Assembly (NCBI GenBank): GCA_902500695.1
Contig: CABVRQ010000078.1
Coordinates: 1-17,350, forward strand
From: an uncultured Nitrospira sp.
Lineage (GTDB): Bacteria > Nitrospirota > Nitrospiria > Nitrospirales > UBA8639
DNA length: 17,350 nucleotides
Direction: 5' to 3'
Shown piece by piece: positions 8,200 to 15,593 of the stretch; the stretch's first letter is position 1; the number at the start of each line of letters is the position of its first letter. Made by a program: the position numbers and the translations under genes. Below the pieces are notes generated by a model. The model saw nothing but the letters and a program-made list of their open reading frames with translations. It did no database searches and was not told the origin of the DNA.

Positions 8200-8232
8200 G
8201 CGATCAATCCATGTCATAAAGTGGGAGAAACG

Positions 8233-8838
8233 TTGTCGTTAACGGGAAAAAAATTGTTATTTGTCGTATCAGGCCCTTCAGGGGTAGGGAAGTCGACGCT
8301 CTGCCGGCATATTTTGAAGACGATTCCCGACATTCGCCTTTCGGTGTCGTACACCACGCGGAAGCCGCGGTCCGGCGAAACAGATGGCAGGGAGTATAGG
8401 TTTATTTCGGAAGCTGAGTTTCACGCAAAAATTTCCGAGCACGCGTTTGCTGAATATGCTGAAGTCTATGGACGATTATACGGAACACCATGGAAGGAGT
8501 TGGAGCAAGAGTCTGGTTCGAACACGGATATCTTGTTGGACATCGATGTGCAGGGCGCGCGGCAGGTCATGAAAAATCTTCAGAAAGCTGTGACCGTATT
8601 CATTTTGCCTCCTTCATTGGAGGTTCTTCGGACCCGTTTGGTTGACCGAGCGACGGATACATCGGACGAGCAGGAGCGTCGGTTTCAGAAATCTCAAGAT
8701 GAGATGCGGGGCTATTTGGAATACCAATATACGATTCGCAATGAAACCTTGGAGCAGGCCATCGAGGAGCTTCAAGCCGTCATTATGGCTGAACGCGTTC
8801 GAACCACCCATATTGATGCCGCGCATGTGTTCCGATAA
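8233..8838 (+). CDS. gmk: Guanylate kinase
   Basis: Phosphorylates GMP to GDP with ATP, feeding GTP and (p)ppGpp pools. Numbering from TTG 8233 gives 201 residues. The P-loop GPSGVGKST is at 14-22, the GMP-binding element SYTTRKPRSGE at 39-49, EVYGRLYGTP at 77-86 and DIDVQGA at 103-109. Two starts are possible. GTG 8221 has no purine-rich sequence before it, whereas TTG 8233 follows GGGAG (8223-8227) at a five-base gap, so TTG is preferred; the difference is four residues. It sits between yicC and rpoZ. The omega subunit downstream is linked to ppGpp response in Proteobacteria, so this pairing is functionally coherent. Confidence 0.96.
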   Translation: MSLTGKKLLFVVSGPSGVGKSTLCRHILKTIPDIRLSVSYTTRKPRSGETDGREYRFISEAEFHAKISEHAFAEYAEVYGRLYGTPWKELEQESGSNTDILLDIDVQGARQVMKNLQKAVTVFILPPSLEVLRTRLVDRATDTSDEQERRFQKSQDEMRGYLEYQYTIRNETLEQAIEELQAVIMAERVRTTHIDAAHVFR

Positions 8839-8917
8839 ATGCTGCATTGATGGGATTGATTTGTGTAGACTATTCATCTGAACGTGTGCTTTTCACAGAA
8901 AGGAAAGAGGATATTCA

Positions 8918-9286
8918 ATGGATGCATTATCGTTATTACCTGAACATCACCAAAAAGAATTTGATTCACGGTATCGGATCGTGCTGATTGCTGCGCAACG
9001 GGCCAAGCAATTGGTTCGGGGCGGAGAGCCATACGGAACCAGTAAATTTTCAAAAGACACCTCGAAGGCCTTGGAAGAAGTGCTGAACAAACAAGTCCCG
9101 TATTTAATAGGCCAGGAAGCCAAAGATGCCATTAAAAATGCCAAACGCGCGAATGAACGTCCGATTGATCCGGCTCTCTATGCACAGCCGGATGAAAATG
9201 CTCAAGAGATTAAAAAAGAATTGAGTGTGTATATCGATGACACGGCTCAACATCTTGGCACGGTGGTTGAACCTGAAGAAGCATAG
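8918..9286 (+). CDS. rpoZ: RNA polymerase omega subunit
   Basis: Small RNA polymerase subunit that folds around the beta' C-terminus and helps assembly. It has 122 residues, a little longer than E. coli omega. The conserved helix is DSRYRIVLIAAQRAKQL (16-32) followed by a Gly-Gly-Glu-Pro turn, as in omega proteins that lack a tight match to E. coli. The acidic C-terminal tail (about 90-122) is typical and probably disordered. The start follows AGAGG (8906-8910) with seven bases of spacing, in a 79-base gap after gmk. The gap holds only weak promoter-like hexamers. Confidence 0.93.
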   Translation: MDALSLLPEHHQKEFDSRYRIVLIAAQRAKQLVRGGEPYGTSKFSKDTSKALEEVLNKQVPYLIGQEAKDAIKNAKRANERPIDPALYAQPDENAQEIKKELSVYIDDTAQHLGTVVEPEEA

Positions 9287-9317
9287 CTGAAATCAGTTGG
9301 CAAGAGATTACATCAAG

Positions 9318-10556
9318 ATGAGCGCTGGATTAGCAGGGAAGCGGATTGTCCTTGGGGTGACGGGAAGTATTGCCGCCTATAAGGCGGTGGGACTTGTACG
9401 GTTGTTGACTCAAGCCGGTGCCAGCGTGCATGTGGTGATGACGGATTCAGCTACCCGGTTCATCGCCCCCCTGACGTTTGAAGTGCTGTCAGGAAATCCG
9501 GTGGCGAGTGATGTTTTTGCCGGCCATCAGGACATGAAGCACTTGTCCTTAACGGAACAGGCCGATTTGTTGGTCGTGGCTCCCTGTACCGCGAACACCT
9601 TAGCCAAAATGGCCATCGGGTTAGCCGACAATTTACTCGGAACCCTTTCACTCACTGTTCAATGTCCGGTGATGATCTGCCCAGCGATGGATGGTGAAAT
9701 GTGGGCCCATCCGGCGGTCCAAGCCCATGCACAGACCCTGCGCCATCGAGGGGTGGTCCTGGTCGAGCCGGAAGTTGGGGCGTTGGCCTCGGGAGAATGG
9801 GGACAGGGGCGTTTAGCTGCCGAGGAAGTCATCATGTCGACGGTGGTTGACCTCCTGCATCGCCGAACGGATTGGCAAGGGGAGCGTGTCTTGATATCGG
9901 CCGGTCCGACGCAGGAACCTATTGATCCTGTGCGATTCATCAGTAACGGGTCTTCAGGTAAAATGGGATTTGCCTTGGCCGAGGCCGCCGCCGCACGCGG
10001 GGCCGAGGTCGTCCTCGTGACGGGTCCCACACAGTTAATGGCTCCGAAGAACGTGACCGTGATCCCTGTGGTCACCGCAGAAGACATGTTGCAGGCGCTC
10101 ACGGCACAATTTGAATGGGCGACTACGCTTTGCATGACGGCTGCGGTAGGAGATTTTCGCCCCAAGCAGGCGCATGCACAGAAAGTCAAAAAAGACCAAT
10201 GGCATGGCGAAGGCTTGGATTTGGAACGGACGCCGGATATATTAATGGCACTCTCCGCCCAGCGTACACACCAACGCCTGATTGGCTTTGCGGCTGAAAC
10301 TGACCATCTAATTGAGCATGGCCAGGCCAAGCTTGCCAGCAAGCATTTGGATATGCTGATTGTGAATCACATCGGCGGAGAGCAGTCTGCCTTTGGAAAT
10401 GATACCAATGAGGTGTATGTTCTCACGCCAGGTGCTGCCCCGCATCACATCCCACGAATGCCGAAACGACAGCTCGCCGATATGCTCCTAGATCATATCG
10501 TGTCCCTTCCAGTTCAGCCTTCCAGGCAGAAGACCCTGTCTTCACCGACGTCGTAG
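9318..10556 (+). CDS. coaBC: Bifunctional phosphopantothenoylcysteine decarboxylase / phosphopantothenate-cysteine ligase
   Basis: Makes 4'-phosphopantetheine for coenzyme A: the CoaB half joins cysteine to phosphopantothenate using CTP, and the flavin-dependent CoaC half decarboxylates the product. Numbered from ATG 9318 (412 residues), the CoaC domain (about 1-185) has the flavin motif GVTGSIAAYK (13-22) and catalytic His75 in MKHLSL. The PxMNxxMW motif reads PAMDGEMW, with Asp125 for Asn. The segment that usually holds catalytic Cys158 reads LASGEWGQGR, with Ser158. The CoaB domain (about 188-395) keeps N210 in NGSSGKMG, D279 in AAVGDFRPK and K289. TTG 9297 would add seven residues but lacks a ribosome site; ATG 9318 has AGAGA ten bases upstream. 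It is the last gene before a terminator. Confidence 0.95.
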   Translation: MSAGLAGKRIVLGVTGSIAAYKAVGLVRLLTQAGASVHVVMTDSATRFIAPLTFEVLSGNPVASDVFAGHQDMKHLSLTEQADLLVVAPCTANTLAKMAIGLADNLLGTLSLTVQCPVMICPAMDGEMWAHPAVQAHAQTLRHRGVVLVEPEVGALASGEWGQGRLAAEEVIMSTVVDLLHRRTDWQGERVLISAGPTQEPIDPVRFISNGSSGKMGFALAEAAAARGAEVVLVTGPTQLMAPKNVTVIPVVTAEDMLQALTAQFEWATTLCMTAAVGDFRPKQAHAQKVKKDQWHGEGLDLERTPDILMALSAQRTHQRLIGFAAETDHLIEHGQAKLASKHLDMLIVNHIGGEQSAFGNDTNEVYVLTPGAAPHHIPRMPKRQLADMLLDHIVSLPVQPSRQKTLSSPTS

Positions 10557-10569
10557 TTTGTGCTCACCT

Positions 10570-10594
10570 GATGGGGTGTTTCCTCATCCTTTTT
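10570..10594 (+). terminator. Intrinsic terminator after coaBC
   Basis: GATGGGG (10570-10576) pairs with CCTCATC (10582-10588) through seven base pairs including one G-U, with a five-base loop, followed by C and five T (10590-10594). It closes the tsaD-to-coaBC gene run 14 bases past the coaBC stop. Confidence 0.6.
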
Positions 10595-10983
10595 CATTCG
10601 GAATAAACGAAATCGCCAAAGCCGAAGGGCATCGGTTGTGTGGTGAATGACCAAGGGTCGTCATGAATTGTGTGGCAGGATACCGATAACGAGTGAAAAA
10701 TGAAGCAAGAATCTCAGAGAACAAGAAAAAACTTAACTTTAGGAACTCATAAGCCGATAAGAAGAGTATGGAAGGATTTTTCATCAATATTGTCTTTTTC
10801 GCGTGGCTCATTTCCATGGTTCTTCTGGCTATCCGAAGAATCTAACCCCTCTCCCCCAGACTGGTTCAGGAAAAAGAATTGGCTTTTCTTTGAAACCTTC
10901 CCAACGGGAACGTATCAGGGAAGGGTGCCTCATGAACCTGTATTCCTGACGGTTGGATGGGTGGACCAAATGGTCTATCTGTC
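10595..10983. other. Intergenic region between convergent coaBC and pyk
   Basis: About 390 bases between the 3' ends of coaBC and pyk. A plus-strand open frame (10700-10987, 95 codons) is rich in Trp, Phe and basic residues, has no good ribosome site and matches nothing I know; it is probably chance. On the minus strand a seven-base stem, CCTTCCC with GGGAAGG (10896-10902 and 10918-10924, 15-base loop, then TTTC), is a weak candidate terminator for pyk. Confidence 0.45.
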
Positions 10984-12384
10984 TTAGGGAATGGCTCGGA
11001 TTTGAATACCATCGACCCGCTCTTGGGCCAGCACGTCAGAGATAATCACGACCTTATCTCCCGTTTGGAAATGTTCACGGGCTTTTAAAATTCGAAATGC
11101 GGTTTGGAGCGTTTTCTCAGGGTCTGAACTAAAGTCGATCCGAAAGGGATAGACGCCTCGATTCAGCGTCATCGTTCGACGGGATTGACTCCCGTTCGTA
11201 AACGCATAAATGTTCGTGGAAAATGGCCGACAATTCGAGACCAAATCCGCCATGATTCCTCTGCGGGTGATCACGACAATCCCTTTGGCGTGCAATCCTT
11301 CCGCGAGCTGGACTGCGGCAGTGGCCAATTGCTGTTTGTCTGTCGTCAGCTTTAACTGTTTCGCAAACTGCAAACCTGGAATGGCTTCGGTTTTGATGGA
11401 GATTTTTCGCAGATACTCGATGCATTTCAGCGGATATTTCCCCACCGTGGTTTCTCCGGATAACATCACCCCATCGACTTCCTCATAGATGGCATTGGCC
11501 ACGTCAGTGACTTCGGCGCGCGTGGGAATGGGGTTATGTATCATCGATTCCAGGAGATGGGTGGCCACGATCACGCGTTTACCGGATTCCGCGCAGAGGC
11601 GCACGATTCTGCGTTGCACATTCGGCAAATCCTCCAGGTTGATTTCTGCTCCCAAATCTCCGCGAGCCACCATAATCCCATCCGATTCCTGAATAATCTC
11701 TTCCAGATTCCGGACCCCTTCCTGATCTTCAATTTTGGCAATAATTTTCACTCTCCCTACTTTGTGGCCCATAAGCTGTCTTAATTGTCGGATATCTTTC
11801 GCTTCTCGAACAAAGGAAAGAGCAATGAAATCCACATCGGCGGCTAAACCAAAGGCAATATCTTTTTCGTCCTTTTGGGTAATCGCGGGAAGATTGACGC
11901 GGATTCCAGGTAAATTGACATGGCGTTTGCTTTTCAAGACTCCCCCATCAAGGACCCGGCACTGCATGAGACGATCCTGTTTTTCAAGGACTTCAAAATT
12001 GATCAGCCCGTTATCCACGGTAATCTTATCTCCGACATTCACGGATTCCATTAAATCGGCATAGTTGATGTGAATAGAGCTTTCTTCCACATCCATCGGC
12101 CCACGCGCAGAAATAGATACGATCGTGCCTTCTTTAAGATTGAGGTCAATCGATAAATCTCCTGTCCGGATTTCAGGGCCTTGTGTATCTAAAAGAATTG
12201 GAATAGGAAATGGGACCTTGGTATTGAGCGTCTTAATATGTTTGATCACTTTGGCATGGGATTCGTGGGTTCCATGGGACATGTTCAACCGCACGATGTT
12301 CATGCCGGCGTCATACATTTTGCGTAACATCTCATAAGATTCGGTCACTGGTCCGATCGTGCAGATGATTTTGGTCTTTTGCAT
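10984..12384 (-). CDS. pyk: Pyruvate kinase
   Basis: Converts phosphoenolpyruvate and ADP to pyruvate and ATP, the last glycolytic step, in the cytoplasm. The 466-residue length is normal for the bacterial enzyme. The opening TKIICTIGP (4-12), the PEP/K+ site RLNMSHG (32-38), the signature AKIEDQEGV (216-224) with catalytic Lys217, ARGDLGAEI (240-248) and MLSGETTVGKYP (307-318) are visible. Glu71 in GPEIRTG is the residue associated with K+-dependent pyruvate kinases. The usual ATQMLESM reads ATHLLESM, a modest change. The C-terminal domain (about 350-466) holds the usual effector site, but the effector cannot be read. The start is preceded on its strand by AGGGAC six bases upstream. It is divergent from the phosphofructokinase fusion gene, so carbon flow at both ends of glycolysis may be set together. 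Confidence 0.97.
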   Translation of the reverse strand: MQKTKIICTIGPVTESYEMLRKMYDAGMNIVRLNMSHGTHESHAKVIKHIKTLNTKVPFPIPILLDTQGPEIRTGDLSIDLNLKEGTIVSISARGPMDVEESSIHINYADLMESVNVGDKITVDNGLINFEVLEKQDRLMQCRVLDGGVLKSKRHVNLPGIRVNLPAITQKDEKDIAFGLAADVDFIALSFVREAKDIRQLRQLMGHKVGRVKIIAKIEDQEGVRNLEEIIQESDGIMVARGDLGAEINLEDLPNVQRRIVRLCAESGKRVIVATHLLESMIHNPIPTRAEVTDVANAIYEEVDGVMLSGETTVGKYPLKCIEYLRKISIKTEAIPGLQFAKQLKLTTDKQQLATAAVQLAEGLHAKGIVVITRRGIMADLVSNCRPFSTNIYAFTNGSQSRRTMTLNRGVYPFRIDFSSDPEKTLQTAFRILKAREHFQTGDKVVIISDVLAQERVDGIQIRAIP

Positions 12385-12680
12385 GAATGTGTCCCTATCA
12401 GTTTTTCATGATCGTCAATTGTGGAAACGATCCCATCATCCTATACATGGGTGTCAAAGGAGATTGGGAGCCTCAACTCCTGTTTGAGGTTCATCGGATT
12501 ATTGGTTTTCGTGTCGCTGGAGTGCTCTTTGGTGCAGAAGATATCCCACCTCCCTGTGGGTTCTCATGAAGTGTAGCCCACTACAGCGTCAAACTCTAGC
12601 ATGGTTTATCACCGATCGGGACTCCATTGTGTTGGCGTGGTCTGACTTCACCGGGTGAGCGAGACAAAGGGGGTTTTTCT

Positions 12681-12767
12681 ATGAAGCGCGAGAACTTTAT
12701 GCACAGAATGATCCGGTCGGCAGGAGAGGAATCAGATCTTTATGGTGAGGTCTTGCGTTGTCGATGA
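12681..12767 (+). CDS. Possible 28-codon small ORF upstream of the phosphatase-PFK gene
   Basis: An ATG at 12681 follows AAAGGGGG (12666-12673) at a seven-base distance and opens 28 codons, MKRENFMHRMIRSAGEESDL and eight more residues, to TGA at 12765-12767. The product is hydrophilic with a basic first half and no known similarity. It ends 77 bases before the large gene, and the candidate promoter of that gene overlaps its 3' end, so it might be a leader. The ribosome site is the only positive evidence, and chance is a fair explanation. Confidence 0.2.
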   Translation: MKRENFMHRMIRSAGEESDLYGEVLRCR

Positions 12768-12780
12768 GGTCGAATAATAT
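12753..12780 (+). promoter_or_regulatory. Candidate promoter of the phosphatase-PFK gene
   Basis: TTGCGT (12753-12758) and TAATAT (12775-12780) are 16 bases apart in a locally AT-rich patch. The -10 matches four of six positions. Transcription would start near 12787, about 58 bases before ATG 12845, whose Shine-Dalgarno is GAGGTGA (12834-12840). Confidence 0.3.
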
Positions 12781-12844
12781 TATGATGCTGCTGCAAGATG
12801 AATATGAAACCAATAATAGCTGAAGAATTCAATGAGGTGAATAG

Positions 12845-15160
12845 ATGAAAGCAGAAGCAGAAAATCTGGATTTTGTCACAATTGAGGGTCTTTTAGCCTA
12901 TGGCGAGGCCATTGCCAGGCGTCCGCCGGTAGAGGGGGCAGAACCTTATCCCCCTTTGCCTTCATTGGAAGATCGCCCGCAACGGGTCTTGGAGGCGATG
13001 GCCGCCATACGAATCTTTGTCAACAATGCCCTGACAGGGTTTGCCAATGCCGCAGCCTACAGAGAGGCAAGGCATCTGGTGATTCAGCAAGCCTGCGGGG
13101 GAGATGATTTGGTATTTTTCGCTGCCTGGAATCAGCTCCTCGCTCAGGGTGAGCTTGCTCCTTTGTTTCGAGCACCAATCGGGGTCACGAATAAACCCAT
13201 ACGACGTCGACCAGTAGCAATCGTTCCGCGAGAGCATATGACGCCCAATCTGGCTGAGGGTCGGATCGTTCTTGATATTGGCGATGATCGCTTTTGGTTG
13301 ATGCCGAGGGACTTAAGTGCCCGCACGCTGTTTCTTACCATGCGGCACGGCGTCTCTCAGATGGATAGTAAAAAATTCCGTGTGGGGCGGCGGTTGAGGA
13401 ACGTCCTTGACGCCGAGAAGGGAATTCCCAAGGCCGACGCGATCGGAACCGCCCTTGTCCGGACCTTGGGTCTGGTAGGAAAACAACTGGACTTCCTTCA
13501 ACTGGATAACTACCTGGATTCGAAATCGTTTGTCCACATGGTGAGTCAGAGTCCCAATACACGGCAGCTCTTTGAACGGGTCGTCTCCATCCTGTCTCCC
13601 GAGACAGCCCAGGCCACCCAGCCCATCACGGAATGGGCGTTAGAATCCCAAGACTTCGGATGGGCCACCGGTATTGAAAAAACTGCCGAAGTCGAAGAAG
13701 CCGCCAAGGCCTTTGGGGTCGACACGAAGACAGCTCAGCGTTTGATTAAACACCCGCTGTACAGTTATCCGGGAGGCCACTCCTTCTTTGAACTCTATGT
13801 GGAGTTGGTCGACGGGTTCCATCAGTTGGGCCAGAGTCACCAGGGAAAAGTGTTGTGTTTGTATACGCACAGCTCCACTCTGCGAGCGCTCTTAATTTTT
13901 CTCGACCCTCGACCATTCAGTGAAGCATTTTCAGAATTTGGAGCCTATAAGGAAGGACAGGACAACGTCGTTCTCCTCACCTATGAACATGGGCAGTTGT
14001 CAGGCTATTCCACGGCCGTGGGCCTTTCAGAACGGGAACGTGCCGTCCGCGAGGTCTTGATGACTGCGGAGCAAGGCCGTCGGGAAAAGGTTACCCTGAA
14101 ACCACGCCAAATTCGGCGGATCGTCGCCCTGGTTTCTGGTGGGGATTTTGCCGGGGCCGGTGCGGCATTGAAGGAACTCCGCGTGACAGGGAACCGACTG
14201 GGCCTCGAAGTCTATTTCGTGCAACACGGATTTCTGGGTTTGGCCAATAATTGGATTGAGTTGGTCACCGAACAGGACACACGTGGCATGAGCAATCACG
14301 CCAGCAGTCCGATTGGCAGCAGCCGGTTTGAAGATTTCAAAGATGAGGAGGCCCAACTGGCCGCCATTCGTCACCTCAAACCCTACATGGAGGATGGGGC
14401 GTTAATCGTGATGGGTGGTGACGGGAGCATGCGTGGGGCTCGTGCCATCTATGAGCGGTTTGGCATACAGGTCGTGGGGATTCCCGGTTCGATCGACGAC
14501 AATATCGCCGGAACCACCTCACTCGGGCTCCAGTCGGCGGTTGCCCTGGCCAACCAATCCATCGAGTCGTTGAAAGCCACCAGCGCAGCCATGGGCAGTG
14601 TGTTTTTTGTGGAGGTCATGGGGGCAGGATCAGGTCACCTGGCGTTCATGTGTGCGTACCAGGCACGAGCTGAGGGACTGTTGGTCAATGAACATCCAGA
14701 TCCGGATGCCTACATCGAAGAAGTCATTCTGGGCACATTGAAACAGACGTTGGGGGTCCGGAATAAAAGCCATATCATTATTGTGGCCGAACGCACGCCG
14801 CATCAACATCATCCCGAGGGCGGGGTCCATGGCTTGGTGGATTATGTCGGCGGTCGGATTTCCCAGTGGACCCACCTGCAAACGCGAGCCGGACATTACC
14901 CCCTTTCAGTAGCGACCAAAGCCACCATTCTTGGCCATACCCTACGTGGTGCCTTCCCGACTCCCGTGGACAAAACCATGGCGCAACTCTTCGCCTACGA
15001 AGCCATCCGGCGCTTGATCGAACAACCCGAACAGATCATTGGATGCATGTTAGCCTACCGCGACCCCGGAACCATTCAACCGATCCCCTTGCATGCCGTA
15101 GCCCCCAAGCCATTTGATTGGGAACTCTTCGCTCGCATGCACGGAACCGAATTGGTTTAG
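12845..15160 (+). CDS. Histidine phosphatase - 6-phosphofructokinase fusion protein
   Basis: Three parts are visible in 771 residues. Residues 1-160 match no family I know. Residues about 161-395 are a histidine phosphatase: MRHG (R167, H168), R240 in SPNTR, E267 in LESQDFGW, PGGHS (309-313) and H342 in YTHSSTLRALL. All expected catalytic residues are present. Residues about 423-771 are a PFK-1-fold kinase: VSGGD (430-434), R494 in GSSRF, MGGDGS (523-528), the catalytic-loop PGSIDDN (547-553) with D551, E649 in VAER and R701 in GHTLRG. Gly527 and Gly548 indicate ATP rather than PPi as donor. Several positions differ from E. coli PfkA: N553 for D129, S585 for R162, A594 for R171, K710 for R252. 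The start follows GAGGTGA closely. The likely role is control of fructose-phosphate flux, but substrates of either half are unproven. Confidence 0.85.
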   Translation: MKAEAENLDFVTIEGLLAYGEAIARRPPVEGAEPYPPLPSLEDRPQRVLEAMAAIRIFVNNALTGFANAAAYREARHLVIQQACGGDDLVFFAAWNQLLAQGELAPLFRAPIGVTNKPIRRRPVAIVPREHMTPNLAEGRIVLDIGDDRFWLMPRDLSARTLFLTMRHGVSQMDSKKFRVGRRLRNVLDAEKGIPKADAIGTALVRTLGLVGKQLDFLQLDNYLDSKSFVHMVSQSPNTRQLFERVVSILSPETAQATQPITEWALESQDFGWATGIEKTAEVEEAAKAFGVDTKTAQRLIKHPLYSYPGGHSFFELYVELVDGFHQLGQSHQGKVLCLYTHSSTLRALLIFLDPRPFSEAFSEFGAYKEGQDNVVLLTYEHGQLSGYSTAVGLSERERAVREVLMTAEQGRREKVTLKPRQIRRIVALVSGGDFAGAGAALKELRVTGNRLGLEVYFVQHGFLGLANNWIELVTEQDTRGMSNHASSPIGSSRFEDFKDEEAQLAAIRHLKPYMEDGALIVMGGDGSMRGARAIYERFGIQVVGIPGSIDDNIAGTTSLGLQSAVALANQSIESLKATSAAMGSVFFVEVMGAGSGHLAFMCAYQARAEGLLVNEHPDPDAYIEEVILGTLKQTLGVRNKSHIIIVAERTPHQHHPEGGVHGLVDYVGGRISQWTHLQTRAGHYPLSVATKATILGHTLRGAFPTPVDKTMAQLFAYEAIRRLIEQPEQIIGCMLAYRDPGTIQPIPLHAVAPKPFDWELFARMHGTELV

Positions 15161-15593
15161 ATTAAGGGGGTGGCTCCTCTCTGAAAATTTGTTCTCGAAA
15201 TTTCATAGATCCTCTGTCATCTGCGCATCATAAATTCATTTTTGATTGGTAATCTGGACCTTTTCCATTTGAAATGAATTTCTATGGAATCATTTCATCC
15301 TTTTCCGGAATTCCCTATATTTTTCAAATTTTGTATTGTGGATTGAGTCTGATCCATATCCTCAATCCACATTAATACCGCAGCGCCAGCACCCACGTCA
15401 TGGGCCATTGGTCGTTCGCGGGGAGGCTTCATTAGTAAAATGCACTTCCTCTGTGAGACACTTGGAAGTGTTTCTCCAGTTCTGACTCACGAGTGGTAAA
15501 GTGGCTGACTGTATAGCGTATGAAACACTAATTATTAATAAAGCAACGTCCAAAGCATTCTTCCGATTTTAGCGGGGGCATAATAAAGAGCAC
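15161..15593. other. AT-rich intergenic region with hairpins
   Basis: This 433-base region lies between the phosphatase-PFK gene and the membrane aminopropyltransferase-like gene. The first half is AT-rich and holds weak symmetric elements but no convincing U-tailed terminator for the upstream gene. The strongest structure is the perfect 11-bp hairpin at 15337-15371. A second pair of overlapping hairpins lies at 15443-15474: CACTTCC with GGAAGTG, competing with a nine-pair stem GAGACACTT/AAGTGTTTC with one G-U. No gene is visible. Confidence 0.55.
15337..15371. repeat. Perfect 11-bp inverted repeat
   Basis: TGTGGATTGAG (15337-15347) and CTCAATCCACA (15361-15371) are exact inverted copies around a 13-base loop. 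No T-run follows on either strand, so it is not a standard intrinsic terminator. It may be a transcript-stabilising hairpin, a Rho-independent end without a U tract, or a protein-binding site. Confidence 0.7.

Larger units (their letters stand above)
12385..12844. other. Divergent promoter region between pyk and the phosphatase-PFK gene
   Basis: This 460-base spacer must hold the promoters of both divergent genes. On the pyk side a TTGACA lies on the minus strand (12457 to 12452) with no convincing -10. On the plus strand TTGTGG (12419-12424) and TATACA (12442-12447) are 17 bases apart. Two small stem-loops are present, TGTAG-CCCA-CTACA (12572-12585) and CCCAC-n6-GTGGG (12545-12560). A 60-codon open frame (12387-12569) lacks a ribosome site and is probably not a gene. 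A 28-codon frame with a ribosome site is listed separately. Confidence 0.5.

Noticed and set aside
10700..10987. 95-codon plus-strand frame between coaBC and pyk
   Set aside because: No ribosome site, no recognisable similarity, unusual Trp/Phe-rich composition, and it reaches into the 3' end of pyk.
12387..12569. 60-codon plus-strand frame next to the pyk start
   Set aside because: No Shine-Dalgarno sequence and no family resemblance; it occupies what must be the divergent promoter region.
15443..15474. Competing hairpins read as a riboswitch or attenuator before the membrane gene
   Set aside because: The stems are short, there is no U tract before the gene and no conserved aptamer core that I recognise.
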